Under the pieces are notes generated by a model, which saw nothing but the letters and a program-made list of their open reading frames with translations, did no database searches and was not told where the DNA came from. From Xiphydria camelus (taxonomy: Eukaryota > Arthropoda > Insecta > Hymenoptera > Xiphydriidae), in assembly GCA_963678675.1 (NCBI GenBank), contig OY783192.1:24654433-24718432 (forward strand): a DNA stretch of 64,000 nt. The letters are read 5' to 3'. Positions 54,712-64,000 of this stretch are shown here, piece by piece; position 1 is the stretch's first letter, and the number at the start of each line of letters is the position of its first letter. The position numbers and the translations under genes are program-made.

Positions 54712-56030
54712 ATTAATAAAAGAAATATACTTTCCAATTTAAATTAAATACATGTGTTTTTTTTAGCGTAGCATGGCTCCCTACCTATGAGTACAGATAT
54801 CTGCTAAAAATTCATTAAATGACGACCAAAATCAATCCACAATCTACCCGTGCGAAGCCGGGACGGGCTGCTAGTCTCCCATAAAATTCAAAACTTCGCC
54901 ATTTAAATTAACATCAGAGTCGCCAAAAAAACGGTTGCGACTGAAACTAAAGAAATAAATATTGTTAACAGCCCGACAGCAACAGAAAAACATCCGAATC
55001 TGATTTACATACTGATAGTTCGAGTAGCACTAAAAACAGCACCAGCGAAATTGATAAGTGTTCTGCAAAATCCGAACAGGAAGATATCAGGAGATTGTTT
55101 ATTAGTATTTTAAAAAAAAACCTAAGAATGTATACCGGCATTCCAGTAATTTATGCAGAATGGATTGAAATTTTGCACAGACAAACAAGTTTTCAAATAT
55201 ATTACATATATATAACACTATATAAAATTAAAACTAACGATTCATTCGCGAAAATTGGTCATTTGTTTGGCATATCAAAGACAGGGGCGAGTGAAATTTT
55301 TACTACATCTGTTACAGTTTTGGAATCATTTATGGAAAAATTAATTTTCTGGCTGGCACAGAACAGTATTCGCAGAAATTTACCACTTCAGTTTAGAATG
55401 ACGTTTTCCAAAGTACAGTCTATAATTGATTGCTTAGAAATTCAAATTCAAAAACCAACAAATGCTTTACAACAGTCTTTAACGTGGTCCGAATATAAAA
55501 AATGTAATACTGTCAAATATTTGATTTCATTCACTCCAGATGGTTTCATAAATTTTATTTCTTATGGATACAGTGGTCGCATTAGCGATGCGGCATTATT
55601 TGAAGATTGTGGTTTTTTGAATGTTCTTCCGAATCACAGCACAGTAATGGCAGACAGAGGCTTCAAACAAATCGAATCTCTTTTAAATAAGAAAGGATGT
55701 TCTTTAGTTAGACCACCAAGTGTTGCCGCCAATGACAAGATGTCTAAAGAAGATGTGTTATTAACAAAACGTATTGCTAGTGTTAGAATACATATAGAAC
55801 GAGTGATTAAGCGTGTTAGAGATTTTAAGCTTTTAGGTCCCCACGCAGTTTTAGGGGCAGAAATTATTCAAAAACTTGACGGTGCGATTAAAATTGCTTG
55901 CGCGATAATAAATATGCAACAACCTATAATCAAACAATAAATTTACAATGTATAATTATTGTACATGAAATTATATTTATAGACTATAAACTAAATATAT
56001 ATACATTAAATAAATAACAATATTTCTAGA

Positions 56031-57520
56031 TTATAAACTAAACTTAGCAATGCATATCAAATAACATAAAATAATTCTACACTTAGGGTTTACAGGTGCG
56101 GTACAGTTCAGAACCATATTGTTTTTCCAAAAGTTCACGGCACAATCAATAAGATGCTCGGTAAATTCAACATCGTATTCAACAAAGACTGTTGTAAAGT
56201 TCTTAGAAGTTTCGAAATCAGGATGAGCTACGCAGAATACACCCTTTGTACGATTGCTCGCCAACATTTGTAAATTTATCTGTGCTAGATATTTTTTATG
56301 TATTTGTTCGTTTGTTTTAATGTAATTTAAAAACGTTTTCTCTGACATGGGACATTTTATTTCAATTACTGCATCATCTGTAATACCATCCGGTGAAGCT
56401 CCTAAGATACCAACATTTTTTAAAATAGTAAAAATACATTTTTTAATGGGCGTATTCAAAACTTTTTCTAACTCCTTCAAAACCAGATTTTCTAAACTCA
56501 AGCCTCTTTTCAAGGCTAGAGAAGTAAATTTTTTGGAGATACCCATTATTTGATTCACTAAACTACCTGACACTGTTTTACAAACACTTGCTTCGTTTAA
56601 TTTAGATGCTGTAATACGCCCATAACGTAGTTCATTACAGAGAGAATTGTCGCTTTGAGTGTGGCTTAAGGAAGCAGCATTTTCTATATTTTCGTCTATT
56701 AAATGTTTACAACAAAATGCTATGAAACTGTCTGGACTATGATCTTGAACATTTGCAACAAATTCTGCCATCAAGTGATGGATCGACAATGTTTTTGGAC
56801 CGGTTGGTACAGTACTGTAATTTGAAAATGGGTAAATGTTTTTTTATCATAGTAACTGTTTCATTAAAAAAGTTGCCGGTATTGGGTAACTGGATACGAG
56901 GCTTTTTCAGCGGTTTCCCAATGAACTCCGTTTTAAAAAATTTCAAGGTCGTACCAACTTGAGCTAATAGTGGTTTTTTCCAGTAACATGACACTGCAGT
57001 TGGAGCTGGTTCTTCTGAATGCCTGTGTAGCCACATCAGAAAGGCAACTGAGTGCTTGCATCCTCCGGCCGAAGCAGCGCAATCTATACAGTCAACGTTT
57101 CCTATAATTCTATCCTTTTCATTCACAACACACATAACTGAGTAAGGTTTCGCCCGCACTTTATGTTCCGGACAAATACGCCCTTGCACAGTACACAAAT
57201 CGCCGTCTTTCCTTACTTGCACATAACCTACTGCTGAATCTCCGTAATCCTCTCTTCCCGATCTACAAATTATTTCGTATTACGTATTAAAACATTTTAC
57301 AACACAATATTTCCATGTTAGGTATGTGATAACAAGTGTTGATTCAAGAATTAATTTGTATCACAATTAACGTTCTATATATTGATACTTACCGCAGTAC
57401 TTTTACACCACTGCTCTGAGGTTGATTTAAATTTGCATTATTTGACAGAAACTGGTACACCATTTGTACATCCACAACAGGTAAATTTCGCGAATCGGCT
57501 TTCTGATAGCCAGGCAGCAT
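56031..57520 (-). pseudogene. ISL2EU accessory gene: SWIM zinc finger plus YqaJ-type nuclease, frameshifted
   Basis: Exon 1 (57393-57520) starts MLPGYQKADSRNLPVVDVQM and ends before GTAAGT. Exon 2 starts at 57262 after a TGTAG acceptor; the phases join to KVLRSGREDYGDS. A SWIM-like zinc finger follows: CIDCAASAGGCKHSVAFL. A shift near 56780-56830 precedes LSIHHLMAEFVANVQ. The YqaJ domain then shows LRYGRITASKLNEAS, GASPDGITDDAVIEIKCP with the nuclease Asp and Glu-x-Lys, and YLAQINLQMLASN with the Gln. YqaJ/lambda-exonuclease-like enzymes degrade or process DNA ends; the role in transposition is unknown. Converges on the transposase gene. A small intron at the shift is an alternative to a frameshift. 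Confidence 0.8.
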
Positions 57521-58153
57521 TGTGGTGAGTGTGGTGGTAGGTAATATCTTTAAACACTGATAACTCTAAAAATCACATACACTTCGTTGTCGCTGTCTCG
57601 GAACTAACTATTTCTTATTTAGTAGACGCTGCAAAGCCCTTTTAGAAGGGACAGAGTGACCAGAAATCGCTCTGTACCAAGCTACACACCACATGCTCAT
57701 CTGGGCCACTAGGCCCGCCGGGTTTTTTCCGGTTGTAAAGTATTGGAAACTTTTTAGCGAGGGTAGAGTTATAAATCTGTACCCTCTCTCTCTTACCTTT
57801 CCTTTGCGATAATAAATCATATTCTTAATCTTAGGATTATAAATATCTAACATCGAGCAGTTTTGCTTATTTCAATACTCTCATTCAAGAAGTAATCGAT
57901 TAAATTAATGTAGAAGTTTTCTTATCCATTATATAATTTGCTTTTGGGGAACATAACAATAGTCCAACATTTGTTGCTACGGATTAAGGAAAAACCCCAA
58001 AAGAAGACCTTAAACAAACCAAGTAATCATTATCATTCAATCTTAAATTTATGCTGATACATACATAGTTTGTAGATACAAATTACTCTTATATTCTAAT
58101 AAGGTTACATAAAAATTGATAGTATCGTGATTAAATTTATAAAAAATTACTAT
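57521..58153. other. No gene recognised between the YqaJ start and the small exon
   Basis: An 81-codon minus-strand frame at 57608-57853 has no recognised domain. Otherwise AT-rich. Confidence 0.35.
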
Positions 58154-58369
58154 TCAACAGTAATCTTCATCATATGATACGTTAGGCAAATCTTTAATAC
58201 GTGCACTTCGTCGAAATTTCTTTACCTCAGAATCTTTTGAGGAATTTACGTCAATCTTATTGTTTTTATCAACTTCATCTGCCTCAACAATAAGCCTTTC
58301 CTCAAATAGAAGCTTATAGACCTTTTCCCTTCTGACGATCGCTGATTCACCCCCGAAACATTTGCCGAT
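58154..58369 (-). CDS. Small terminal exon inside ISL2EU, unrecognised third product
   Basis: On the minus strand, after a CTCTTAG acceptor, 71 codons read IGKCFGGESAIVRREKVYKL, then an acidic/lysine part (EADEVDKNNKIDVNSS), then RRSARIKDLPNVSYDEDYC and a TGA at 58154-58156. It is stop-free and its composition is protein-like. It lies 0.6 kb upstream of the YqaJ gene on the same strand and has its own stop, so it is a separate gene end. The upstream exon was not found; the THAP gene is at the other end of the element. It could be a host fragment captured by the element. Confidence 0.45.
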   Translation of the reverse strand: MGKCFGGESAIVRREKVYKLLFEERLIVEADEVDKNNKIDVNSSKDSEVKKFRRSARIKDLPNVSYDEDYC

Positions 58370-59040
58370 CTAAGAGAGCCAGATAGTTAAATCACATTCG
58401 CGCTATATGCCTGCACTGCTCCCCAGGAGAAGGCGGAGCTTGTGTCTGGCAGGTGACGTCAAACCAATAAGTAAACGTTCTCGTCCCTAACGTTACCGCC
58501 GGAATTACAATGTGCAATTTGAAGTAGTAAATTATATTTTTTTAAACAATTCTTTCACGTACATGGTTACTTACACATGCACAATAGTTTCCATAGAGAA
58601 ATAACAAAATATTTTTGGTCCGAACCTCCCTATTATTATTTTTTATCACTTCTACAAATTACCCACCATTTTTCACAAATTCACGATTTCGAGGTTAGGC
58701 GCTTCGATCTCCCGAATTGACTGCTATCGGGAAATCAGACGTTTGACACTTTTCGCTTTTACGCCACTGAACTCTACAGTTCAGTGTCTCACGCAGCACA
58801 CACAGCGCACTCTTCTCAAGCCAACTCTAACTATAAAATTCTTGACCGTCGGTAAAGTTTCGGCAATGTTGGTATCTAAGCTTGTTTAATTTGAGATGAT
58901 ACATACGGTACAAATACCGACTGGTCGCGGGTCGTCGCGACAAAAGGAAGTGTAGGTACGTGAGTATATGAAGGCCGGACGGTGGCGACGCCAGCAGACC
59001 AGTGGCGAATGTTGAAATACCACAAAATCTCGTATTGACT

Positions 59041-59354
59041 ATTGAACGCAAAGGCGTTCCAATTCCTGTATAGATACTCTCGGTCGCAGGGTCGGTCGGA
59101 CGGTCGGACGGTTTTATTAATTTGATAATCTCGACCGAGATTATTGATATTGAACGCAAAGGCGTTCCATTTCCTGTATAGATACTCTCGGTCGCAAGGT
59201 CGGTCGGACGGTTTTATTAATTTGATAATCTCGACCGAGATTATTGATTGAACGCAAAGGCGTTCCAATTCATGTATAGATACTCTCGGTTGCAGGGTCG
59301 GTCGAACGGTCGGACGATTTTATTAATTCGATAATCTCGACCGAGATTATTGAT
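59041..59354 (+). repeat. Minisatellite, three units of ~105 bp
   Basis: Units start at 59041, 59149 and about 59247 with ATTGAACGCAAAGGCGTTCC and end with ATCTCGACCGAGATTATTGA. Units differ mainly in the number of GGTCGGACGGTCGGACG copies. Part of the unit also occurs at about 49800. Confidence 0.85.
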
Positions 59355-60530
59355 TTTATTTACTTATCTATCTATAATGTAATAAAGGTCGTGCCGAAAG
59401 AAAACACGCGCGGAAGAAGTGAAACTTCGATACCAGTTTCTCTGAATTTGATTTCGGTGGTATTAGTTTCAGTTGGCTCTACGAAGAAGCATTGTAAAAG
59501 ACTTGTATACAATAGAATGTTTCACTTCTTCCGCGCGTGGTGGCCACACGTTTTGTTTTTTTTTACTATAACACACACGCGAAAGAATGTTCAGTGTTCA
59601 TTGACGTTAACGAAATTGAAAGTTTATTTTACACGTTGCTTGTCACTGTAATCTTTCGACCGTTCCGTTGCTTTTTTTGCAATAATAAATATAAACTAAT
59701 ACACATATACACACACACGCGCGCGCGCGCGCGAAAGAATGTACAGTAATGCACGGTGGTTACTCGAGAAAGGTCACGACTCCGATCGCAGACTACACGA
59801 GCTCCGTATGGCCGGCCACTCGACGCTGTAAAATCCGGAGAACTAAAAATGCGACAAACGAAATACAAACAACTCACAACTAACTCTCTGCCCTCTAGTC
59901 TGGCTTCTCATATCATCTTACAGATACGCCGAAAGAAGGGTCCTAAATGCTAGATTTATGGTGAGCCCGAACAGGACACTGCGTCGCCTCATAATATAAA
60001 CAATAGCTTGCATCGCCCCAAGAAACCCCCTCGAGCAATACAAATCAGACCCCCTCTGCACAGTCTAAACAACGATTGATTTTTACTTCATTTATTCTTC
60101 AGTTTCAAGTTAATAACTATAACAGGTGCGATCAAGAGTAGATCTCCTCGAGGTCGTAAATCCCGAAGACACTACTGCGTGACACGACTAGTGACCGGAA
60201 ACGTGGAGAGGTGGATTTAAACGATATCGGTTAGGTGAAATGATTTAACACTGCACTCTCACACAATATTACTGGTGATTATATTGAATTCAAAGAGATA
60301 CAGTAATTTCGTGATGTAGCCGTGGTTTACAATTAGATACACTGCGAGATTGTTTTGAGGGGAAGGTGCGAGACTGCGAACGCATTCGCATCCCACATTC
60401 ACCCAAACATACCGCCCGCCTCGCCGTTGCAACCGATTTACAGATTCGATCTAGATTAGCGCGTTACTTAGGATTTGATAATAGTGAGCGGTAAGAAATG
60501 ACGTAGAAGTTCCCTCGCGACGGAACTCAT
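59355..60530. other. No gene recognised; short inverted and dinucleotide repeats
   Basis: GCGCGGAAGAAGTGAAAC at about 59409 is mirrored by GTTTCACTTCTTCCGCGC at about 59519. A (CA)n(CG)n run lies at 59705-59733. GCGAAAGAATGT recurs at 59579 and 59731. No coding sequence is supported. Confidence 0.4.
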
Positions 60531-60537
60531 ATTTTAC

Positions 60538-60686
60538 GAGGCTGGCTCGCGAGGCCGCCGTGCAAGGTAGCCTCAAGACATTTTTGCCTCGGAATATGTA
60601 GACAAACGAACAGCGGTAGCTTCATGAGGCAAGGCGATCCAACGCGAGCCACGCCTTGCACGGCGGCCTCACGCTCCAGCCTCGCA
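60538..60686. repeat. GC-rich palindrome with ~50-bp arms
   Basis: GAGGCTGGCTCGCGAGGCCG and CCGTGCAAGG at the left are mirrored by CCTTGCACGG and CGGCCTCACGCTCCAGCCTC at the right. Non-coding. Confidence 0.6.
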
Positions 60687-60728
60687 AAGTCGAGACATGG
60701 CTTGCCTGGCAAAGGCGATAGTCTACGT

Positions 60729-60850
60729 ACGGTAGAGAGCGGTGGAATGGGGCGGGGTCGATAGCGGTGGAATGGGGCAGAGTTGAGAGCGGTGTATTGG
60801 GGCAGGGTCGAGAGCGCTGTATTAGTGAGGCACGGTCGAAAGCTCTGGAG
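60729..60850 (+). repeat. Four degenerate ~28-bp tandem units
   Basis: GGTAGAGAGCGGTGGAATGG, GGTCGATAGCGGTGGAATGG, GTTGAGAGCGGTGTATTGG and GGTCGAGAGCGCTGTATTAG follow each other closely. A minisatellite in otherwise unremarkable DNA. Confidence 0.65.
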
Positions 60851-61330
60851 TGTGTGGGTTTCGTTACGTTTTTTCGTGTTGCCGCGCGCGATTTCAGTAC
60901 CCTCAGCAAAGAAATTTCACTTCAATAAATAAAATGGAAGCCCGACTGATACGGACCAGAGGAAAAGATTTCTTCCAACCAGACGCTTCGCCACGCTGAA
61001 CCATTCCGGTCCAAAATTGTTAGAGGACTCGACACCTTTCCTAATGAATGGTATGACGTGGAGAATCACTCCGCGTCACAAAAAGGGTACAATCGGCCCC
61101 TTCGGACTAATGCGTGCGAATCGGCCATCGAAAGAGCCGTGCGAAACGCCGCGAGCGCGATCGCGGCGACGGTACGAATCCGGACGGGCCAAGATAGAAC
61201 GCGCGGACCGGTATCGAGCCGGCGAAAATCAGTCAGCGTTTAGCTTAGGCCAAGCGAACGTTGAGACGCAGTGTAACGTGCGGTGACTCAGAGTGAGGTG
61301 AGCAGCGTGGGTGAAGTGAGCTACGTACCC
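60851..61330. other. No gene recognised
   Basis: GC-rich; includes GCGAGCGCGATCGCGGCGAC at about 61152. It may be the 3' flank of the LINE. Short open frames only. Confidence 0.35.
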
Positions 61331-63965
61331 TGGGTGGTGCGAAAGAAGACTGCGCCGGACTGCGCCCGAAACAACCATGTCCACCCATGAGTTGCGTCAG
61401 ATGAAATGAAATCCGCCCATGTTTCCGGTCTAGCCACCTGTCAAAAACAGGCAGGATGGCATCACGCACCCTCGCACCCGGGAGATTTTCCCCCTCTAAC
61501 GTGATTCGCCATTGCACTCGAGTGAGCGAGTTCGCCGCCCTCACGATATCGCGCTTACTCTCCGGCCGGTCATCCCCATGGTCACGCAAGATCTGCACCC
61601 GGTCATGAACCCGGCGAAGGTATTCCGCCAGAAGGTGAAGCGGAGGTATCCGCGCCAAAAACAGGGTCGCCTCCAGGGAGAGCGAGCGATATGCTCGAAT
61701 CACCCTGAGGGCCATCCTGCGCTGAACGGCCAGCAACGGGCCCCGGTAGGATTTGTAGGCACTCAGGCGATGGCTCCACAATGGAGCACCGTACAACATC
61801 ACCGAGTACACCACATTGGCGTATAAACGCCTCCTCGCCTCACCAGGTCCACCCAGATTAGGCAGGACTCTCCATAAGGTTCCGACCACTTTCTCGGCCT
61901 TCAACCTCACAAACTCAAAATGCGGCTTGAACGACAGAGCTCTGTCGAAAATGACCTCGAGATACCGCATCGAGGACTGGACCGCAACCATCTCACCTCC
62001 CACATACACAGTTACTACCTCCAAGCTTGCCGCAGCGCCAAACCACATGGCCACGATCTTGGATGGAGCAATCTTCAATCCAAGTTCATCAATTCTAAAG
62101 GCCACCGCACCCACCTGCCTCGCAGCCAACAAGGAAGCCCTTCCTGGGTCCCGACAACGGGCCAAGACCAATGTGTCATCTGCATATGATACCACCTTGA
62201 ACCCGTGGAGAATCTCCACGTCGAGGGCATAATCGTAGCCGATGTTCCACAGGAAAGGCCCCAAAACGGAGCCCTGCGGAACACCGGCCCGAACCTCGCA
62301 GGAATGCACCGCACCATCCTCACCCAAGAACCTGATGGACCGTGCGTGAAGGTAATCACGGACTATGGCAACCAAATAATCTGGTAAATCCTTATGCTTC
62401 ATTTGAGCTATGATGCTTCCCCAAGGTAGAGTATTGAAGGCATTCTGGATGTCGATAGCGACCGCCAGAACTACCTCCCCTGCCTCAATGGCTTCCTCCA
62501 CGAAGCCCCTAACCTCGAACATAGCGTCCAAGGTGGATACCTTCTGTCGGAATCCAAATTGGCAACTGGAGAAACCGCACCCAGGAAGGACATTGAGAGC
62601 ACCCTGAATCTTGTCCACGATAATCCTCTCAAGACCCTTCCCGACGTCATCCAATAGACAAATGGGCCTAACTTGCCCTTGCTCTCCTCTCCAGTCCCCT
62701 TGGGGAGCAGCACCAGATTGGCCGCTTTCCAGTTAACTGGGAAATGCCCAATCCGGAGATATTCCGCATAAAGCCTGGCCAGCTCATCTAACGCCTCCTC
62801 CGTGGCAGAGTACCACCACCTAGCCCGGATACCATCAGGCCCAGGGGCCGAGGACTTCGCCTTCTTCCCAACGAGTGCTCGCCTCACCGCAAGCGTGGTC
62901 AGGTGAAAATCTCCTTCATCATCACCCGGAATGGGGAGGGGGAGGATCCCGCCCCACATTCGGGGACGTTCCAGCAGGTGTACCCGGAAAGAGTTTCCCA
63001 ATCACCCTATGCGCCTCTTCAAGGGACATCGTCTCTGTGGCCGAGGGAGAACTAGCTCTCAGCTTCCCCATGACAATTTTATATGCTCGACCCCAAGGGT
63101 CAATGTCAAGATCGTCGACGAGTTTAGACCACGCAAGGAAGGCCTGGCGCTTGTCCTTGAGGTCTTTTCGGAGGGTCTCCAGAGTATCTGGGTCCACGGA
63201 TTGTCTGCGGTTCATCCGCTGCGATTTCCTGCGCGCTGCAATACATGATCGCCTGAGCGCCGAAATCCGGGGGGACCACCAGAAAGTGTCCCTCGGGCCG
63301 GCCGCCCTACGAACACGTGAGGCCGCCACGTCACACGCCTGCGTAACGATTTCTACTAATCGTCGAGCCCAATCGTCGACTGACCGCTCTGAAGCCGCAT
63401 CCAAAGAGTCTGGCCTCCAAAAACCCACGGCTAGAGCCGCGCCGAACATGTCCCCGTCAAAAGATGCCTTGGACCATCGTGGACCGAGGTCCGACCTCCT
63501 TGCCTGGGCACCACCACCAGAAATATGCCAGCTAGGCGGCACCATATCAAAGGTGATATACTGATGGTCGGAGAGCGACTCATACCTGTCGCCCCCGAGC
63601 ACCCGCCACCCTGATATACCTCGGCTCATGTCACGGGAGACCCACGTGAGATCGATAACGGAGGAGCCCGCCCTGACACATGTGGGGACCGTTCCAACAT
63701 TGGCGAGGGACATGTTCAGCTCGGCCATAAGGTCGAACATCCTCTCCCCGCGAGGGTTCGTGTCTCGGCACCCCCAAGAGCGCGACCTGGCATTGAAATC
63801 GCCAGCAACCAGGAGGAGAGACCCCCTGTGCCGGACAACTTCATTCCTAAGCTCATCAAGAGCCCCCTCGTATTCCCCTATGTGCAGATTGGGGGAGAAG
63901 TAGCAAGCTACAATCACCACCCCTCCGCACGTGACGACCACGAAACCCCGCCCCTTGTGCCGCAA
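61245..63965 (-). pseudogene. R1-clade LINE ORF2 (endonuclease plus reverse transcriptase), frameshifted, runs off the window
   Basis: From the right edge on the minus strand: an AP-like endonuclease with VAGDFNARSRSWG, IDLTWVSRDMS and SLSDHQYITFD, then a linker. A shift near 62950-63000 leads to SAPGPDGIRARWW and FPVNWKAANLVLLPKG. A second near 62640-62680 leads to the reverse transcriptase core SSCQFGFRQKVSTLDA, VAIDIQNAFNTLPW, GVPQGSVLGPFLWNI and VVSYADDTLVLA. The thumb/C-terminal part reaches ISFHLTQLMGGHGCFG, where R1 proteins normally continue into a CCHC knuckle; here the sequence diverges to a stop at 61245. Two shifts and the altered end make it a dead copy. ORF1 and the 5' end lie outside the window, so target specificity cannot be judged. 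Confidence 0.85.
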
Positions 63966-64000
63966 GACACAAGGGAGGGGGATCGTGTTGCGCCAGTATA

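Larger units (their letters stand above)
52597..54874 (+). mobile_element. Helitron (5' and 3' ends present, mostly non-coding)
   Basis: Starts TCTATATA at 52597 and, after the nested foldback, continues TATATAAAAATGAATGTTTG, a typical Helitron 5' end. It ends GACGGGCTGCTAG at 54874, with the usual hairpin (CCCGTGCGAAGCCGGGACGGG) a few bases before CTAG. It lies between host A (52596) and T (54875), the standard AT target. The interior has three copies of TTCCTAAACCGTTCATCCGA (53459, 53704 and 53835) and a helicase remnant at 54463. Confidence 0.85.
51961..55940 (+). pseudogene. ISL2EU transposase, THAP plus DDE domains, split by a Helitron
   Basis: Exon 1 (51961-52146) encodes a THAP zinc finger: CFVPNC as the C-x4-C pair, CCEDHF as the C-x2-H pair, with KWFAAARRDV between. 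Intron 52147-52212 has GTAAGT and AACAG borders. Exon 2 runs from LEKDMENYMEYKMSS to 52596, where the Helitron enters, and resumes at 54875; across the join the frame reads TDVSLS then PIKFKTSPFKL. After SPKKRLRLKLKK comes a stop at about 54947 and the frame shifts once or twice before RRLFISILKKNLRMYTGIP. The DDE part follows with Asp in SIIDCLEIQIQKP, Asp in VMADRGF and Glu in RIHIERVIKRVRDF, ending at 55940. All three catalytic residues are present, but the Helitron and frameshifts disable the gene. Confidence 0.85.
51643..58631. mobile_element. ISL2EU-type DNA transposon (THAP-DDE transposase plus SWIM-YqaJ nuclease)
   Basis: The ends GGGGAGGTTCGG and CCGAACCTCCCT are inverted with a first-base mismatch and are flanked by AT. 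The uninterrupted opposite arm of the outer foldback (about 50400-50430) contains a single ATTATTATT where the element has AT on each side, confirming the borders. It encodes a transposase on the plus strand and a nuclease gene on the minus strand, convergent with 90 bp between stops. The combination of THAP, DDE_Tnp_4 and YqaJ is what I know of ISL2EU. A Helitron splits the transposase gene. Confidence 0.85.
50125..58910. mobile_element. Outer foldback element, interrupted by ISL2EU
   Basis: The left arm 50125-50685 is the reverse complement of the right arm, which is now in two pieces: 51372-51642 and 58632-58910. Shared landmarks are TCAATTCGGGAGATCG, CTAACCTCGAAATCG and GTACCGTATGTATCATC. 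The spacer (50686-51371) holds a short open frame (50894-51100) without a recognised domain. Further partial arms of the family sit at 52605-53417. Class unknown. Confidence 0.75.

Noticed and set aside
57608..57853. 81-codon minus-strand frame within ISL2EU
   Set aside because: No domain, no splice context linking it to the YqaJ gene, whose own ATG exon was found upstream of it in position but separate in frame.
1..64000. CRISPR array, bacterial or viral gene cluster
   Set aside because: Repeats are palindromes, MITEs and satellites of unequal spacing; genes are spliced TE genes. No spacer-repeat pattern or phage/virus structural gene was seen apart from the copia polyprotein.

Overview
The window looks like AT-rich insect nuclear DNA, probably hymenopteran. 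Most protein-coding sequence in it belongs to transposable elements (TEs): Tc1/mariner, PIF/Harbinger, CACTA-like, ISL2EU, Helitron/Helentron, Ty1/copia and an R1-type LINE. Genes are spliced, there are CT and GT microsatellites, and there is a 200-base run of N. No bacterial operon, CRISPR array, intact rRNA gene or convincing functional tRNA gene was seen. The organism assignment is an inference from TE content and intron style.

Layout, left to right. 1-2076: GC-rich repeats with GGCGAATGCCGAG motifs, then a roughly 140-bp-spaced satellite. 2077-4589: a dead Harbinger element carrying the 3' end of what looks like a captured host gene (mitochondrial-fission-regulator-like). 5-11.6 kb: MITEs, foldbacks and a MADF-BESS pseudogene. 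11.7-19.9 kb: a Tc1/mariner-type transposase pseudogene interrupted by a mariner, which is split by a 6.7-kb foldback holding a Helentron helicase-endonuclease fragment. 21.8-22.5 kb: one clean 251-codon terminal exon that may belong to a host gene. 25.4-30.8 kb: foldbacks and repeat fragments.

31,164-36,928 is the best-preserved element. It is a 5.77-kb CACTA/EnSpm-like transposon with matched terminal inverted repeats (TIRs) and a 2-bp target-site duplication (TSD). It carries a six-exon DUF4806-type gene whose exons join in frame, followed 3 bp later by an uninterrupted 696-codon transposase. A 1.06-kb non-autonomous relative lies at 37,378-38,439. Next, 38,563-47,483 is a second Harbinger element with a SANT-like gene and a transposase, both broken. 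It holds a young copia retrotransposon (two mismatches between its 229-bp long terminal repeats (LTRs)) flanked by a 5-bp TSD.

50.1-58.9 kb is another nest. A long foldback was entered by an ISL2EU-type element (THAP/DDE transposase, convergent SWIM-YqaJ nuclease gene, plus an extra small exon). A Helitron landed in the ISL2EU transposase gene, and another foldback landed in the first 8 bp of the Helitron. A minisatellite follows, and an R1-clade LINE on the minus strand runs off the right end.

Several insertions can be verified inside the window because an uninterrupted paralogous copy of the target site is also present (TTA for the first Harbinger, CA for the small CACTA-like element, AT for ISL2EU). 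Reading frames, splice sites and boundaries were worked out by eye; superfamily names rest on recognised motifs, not on a search.
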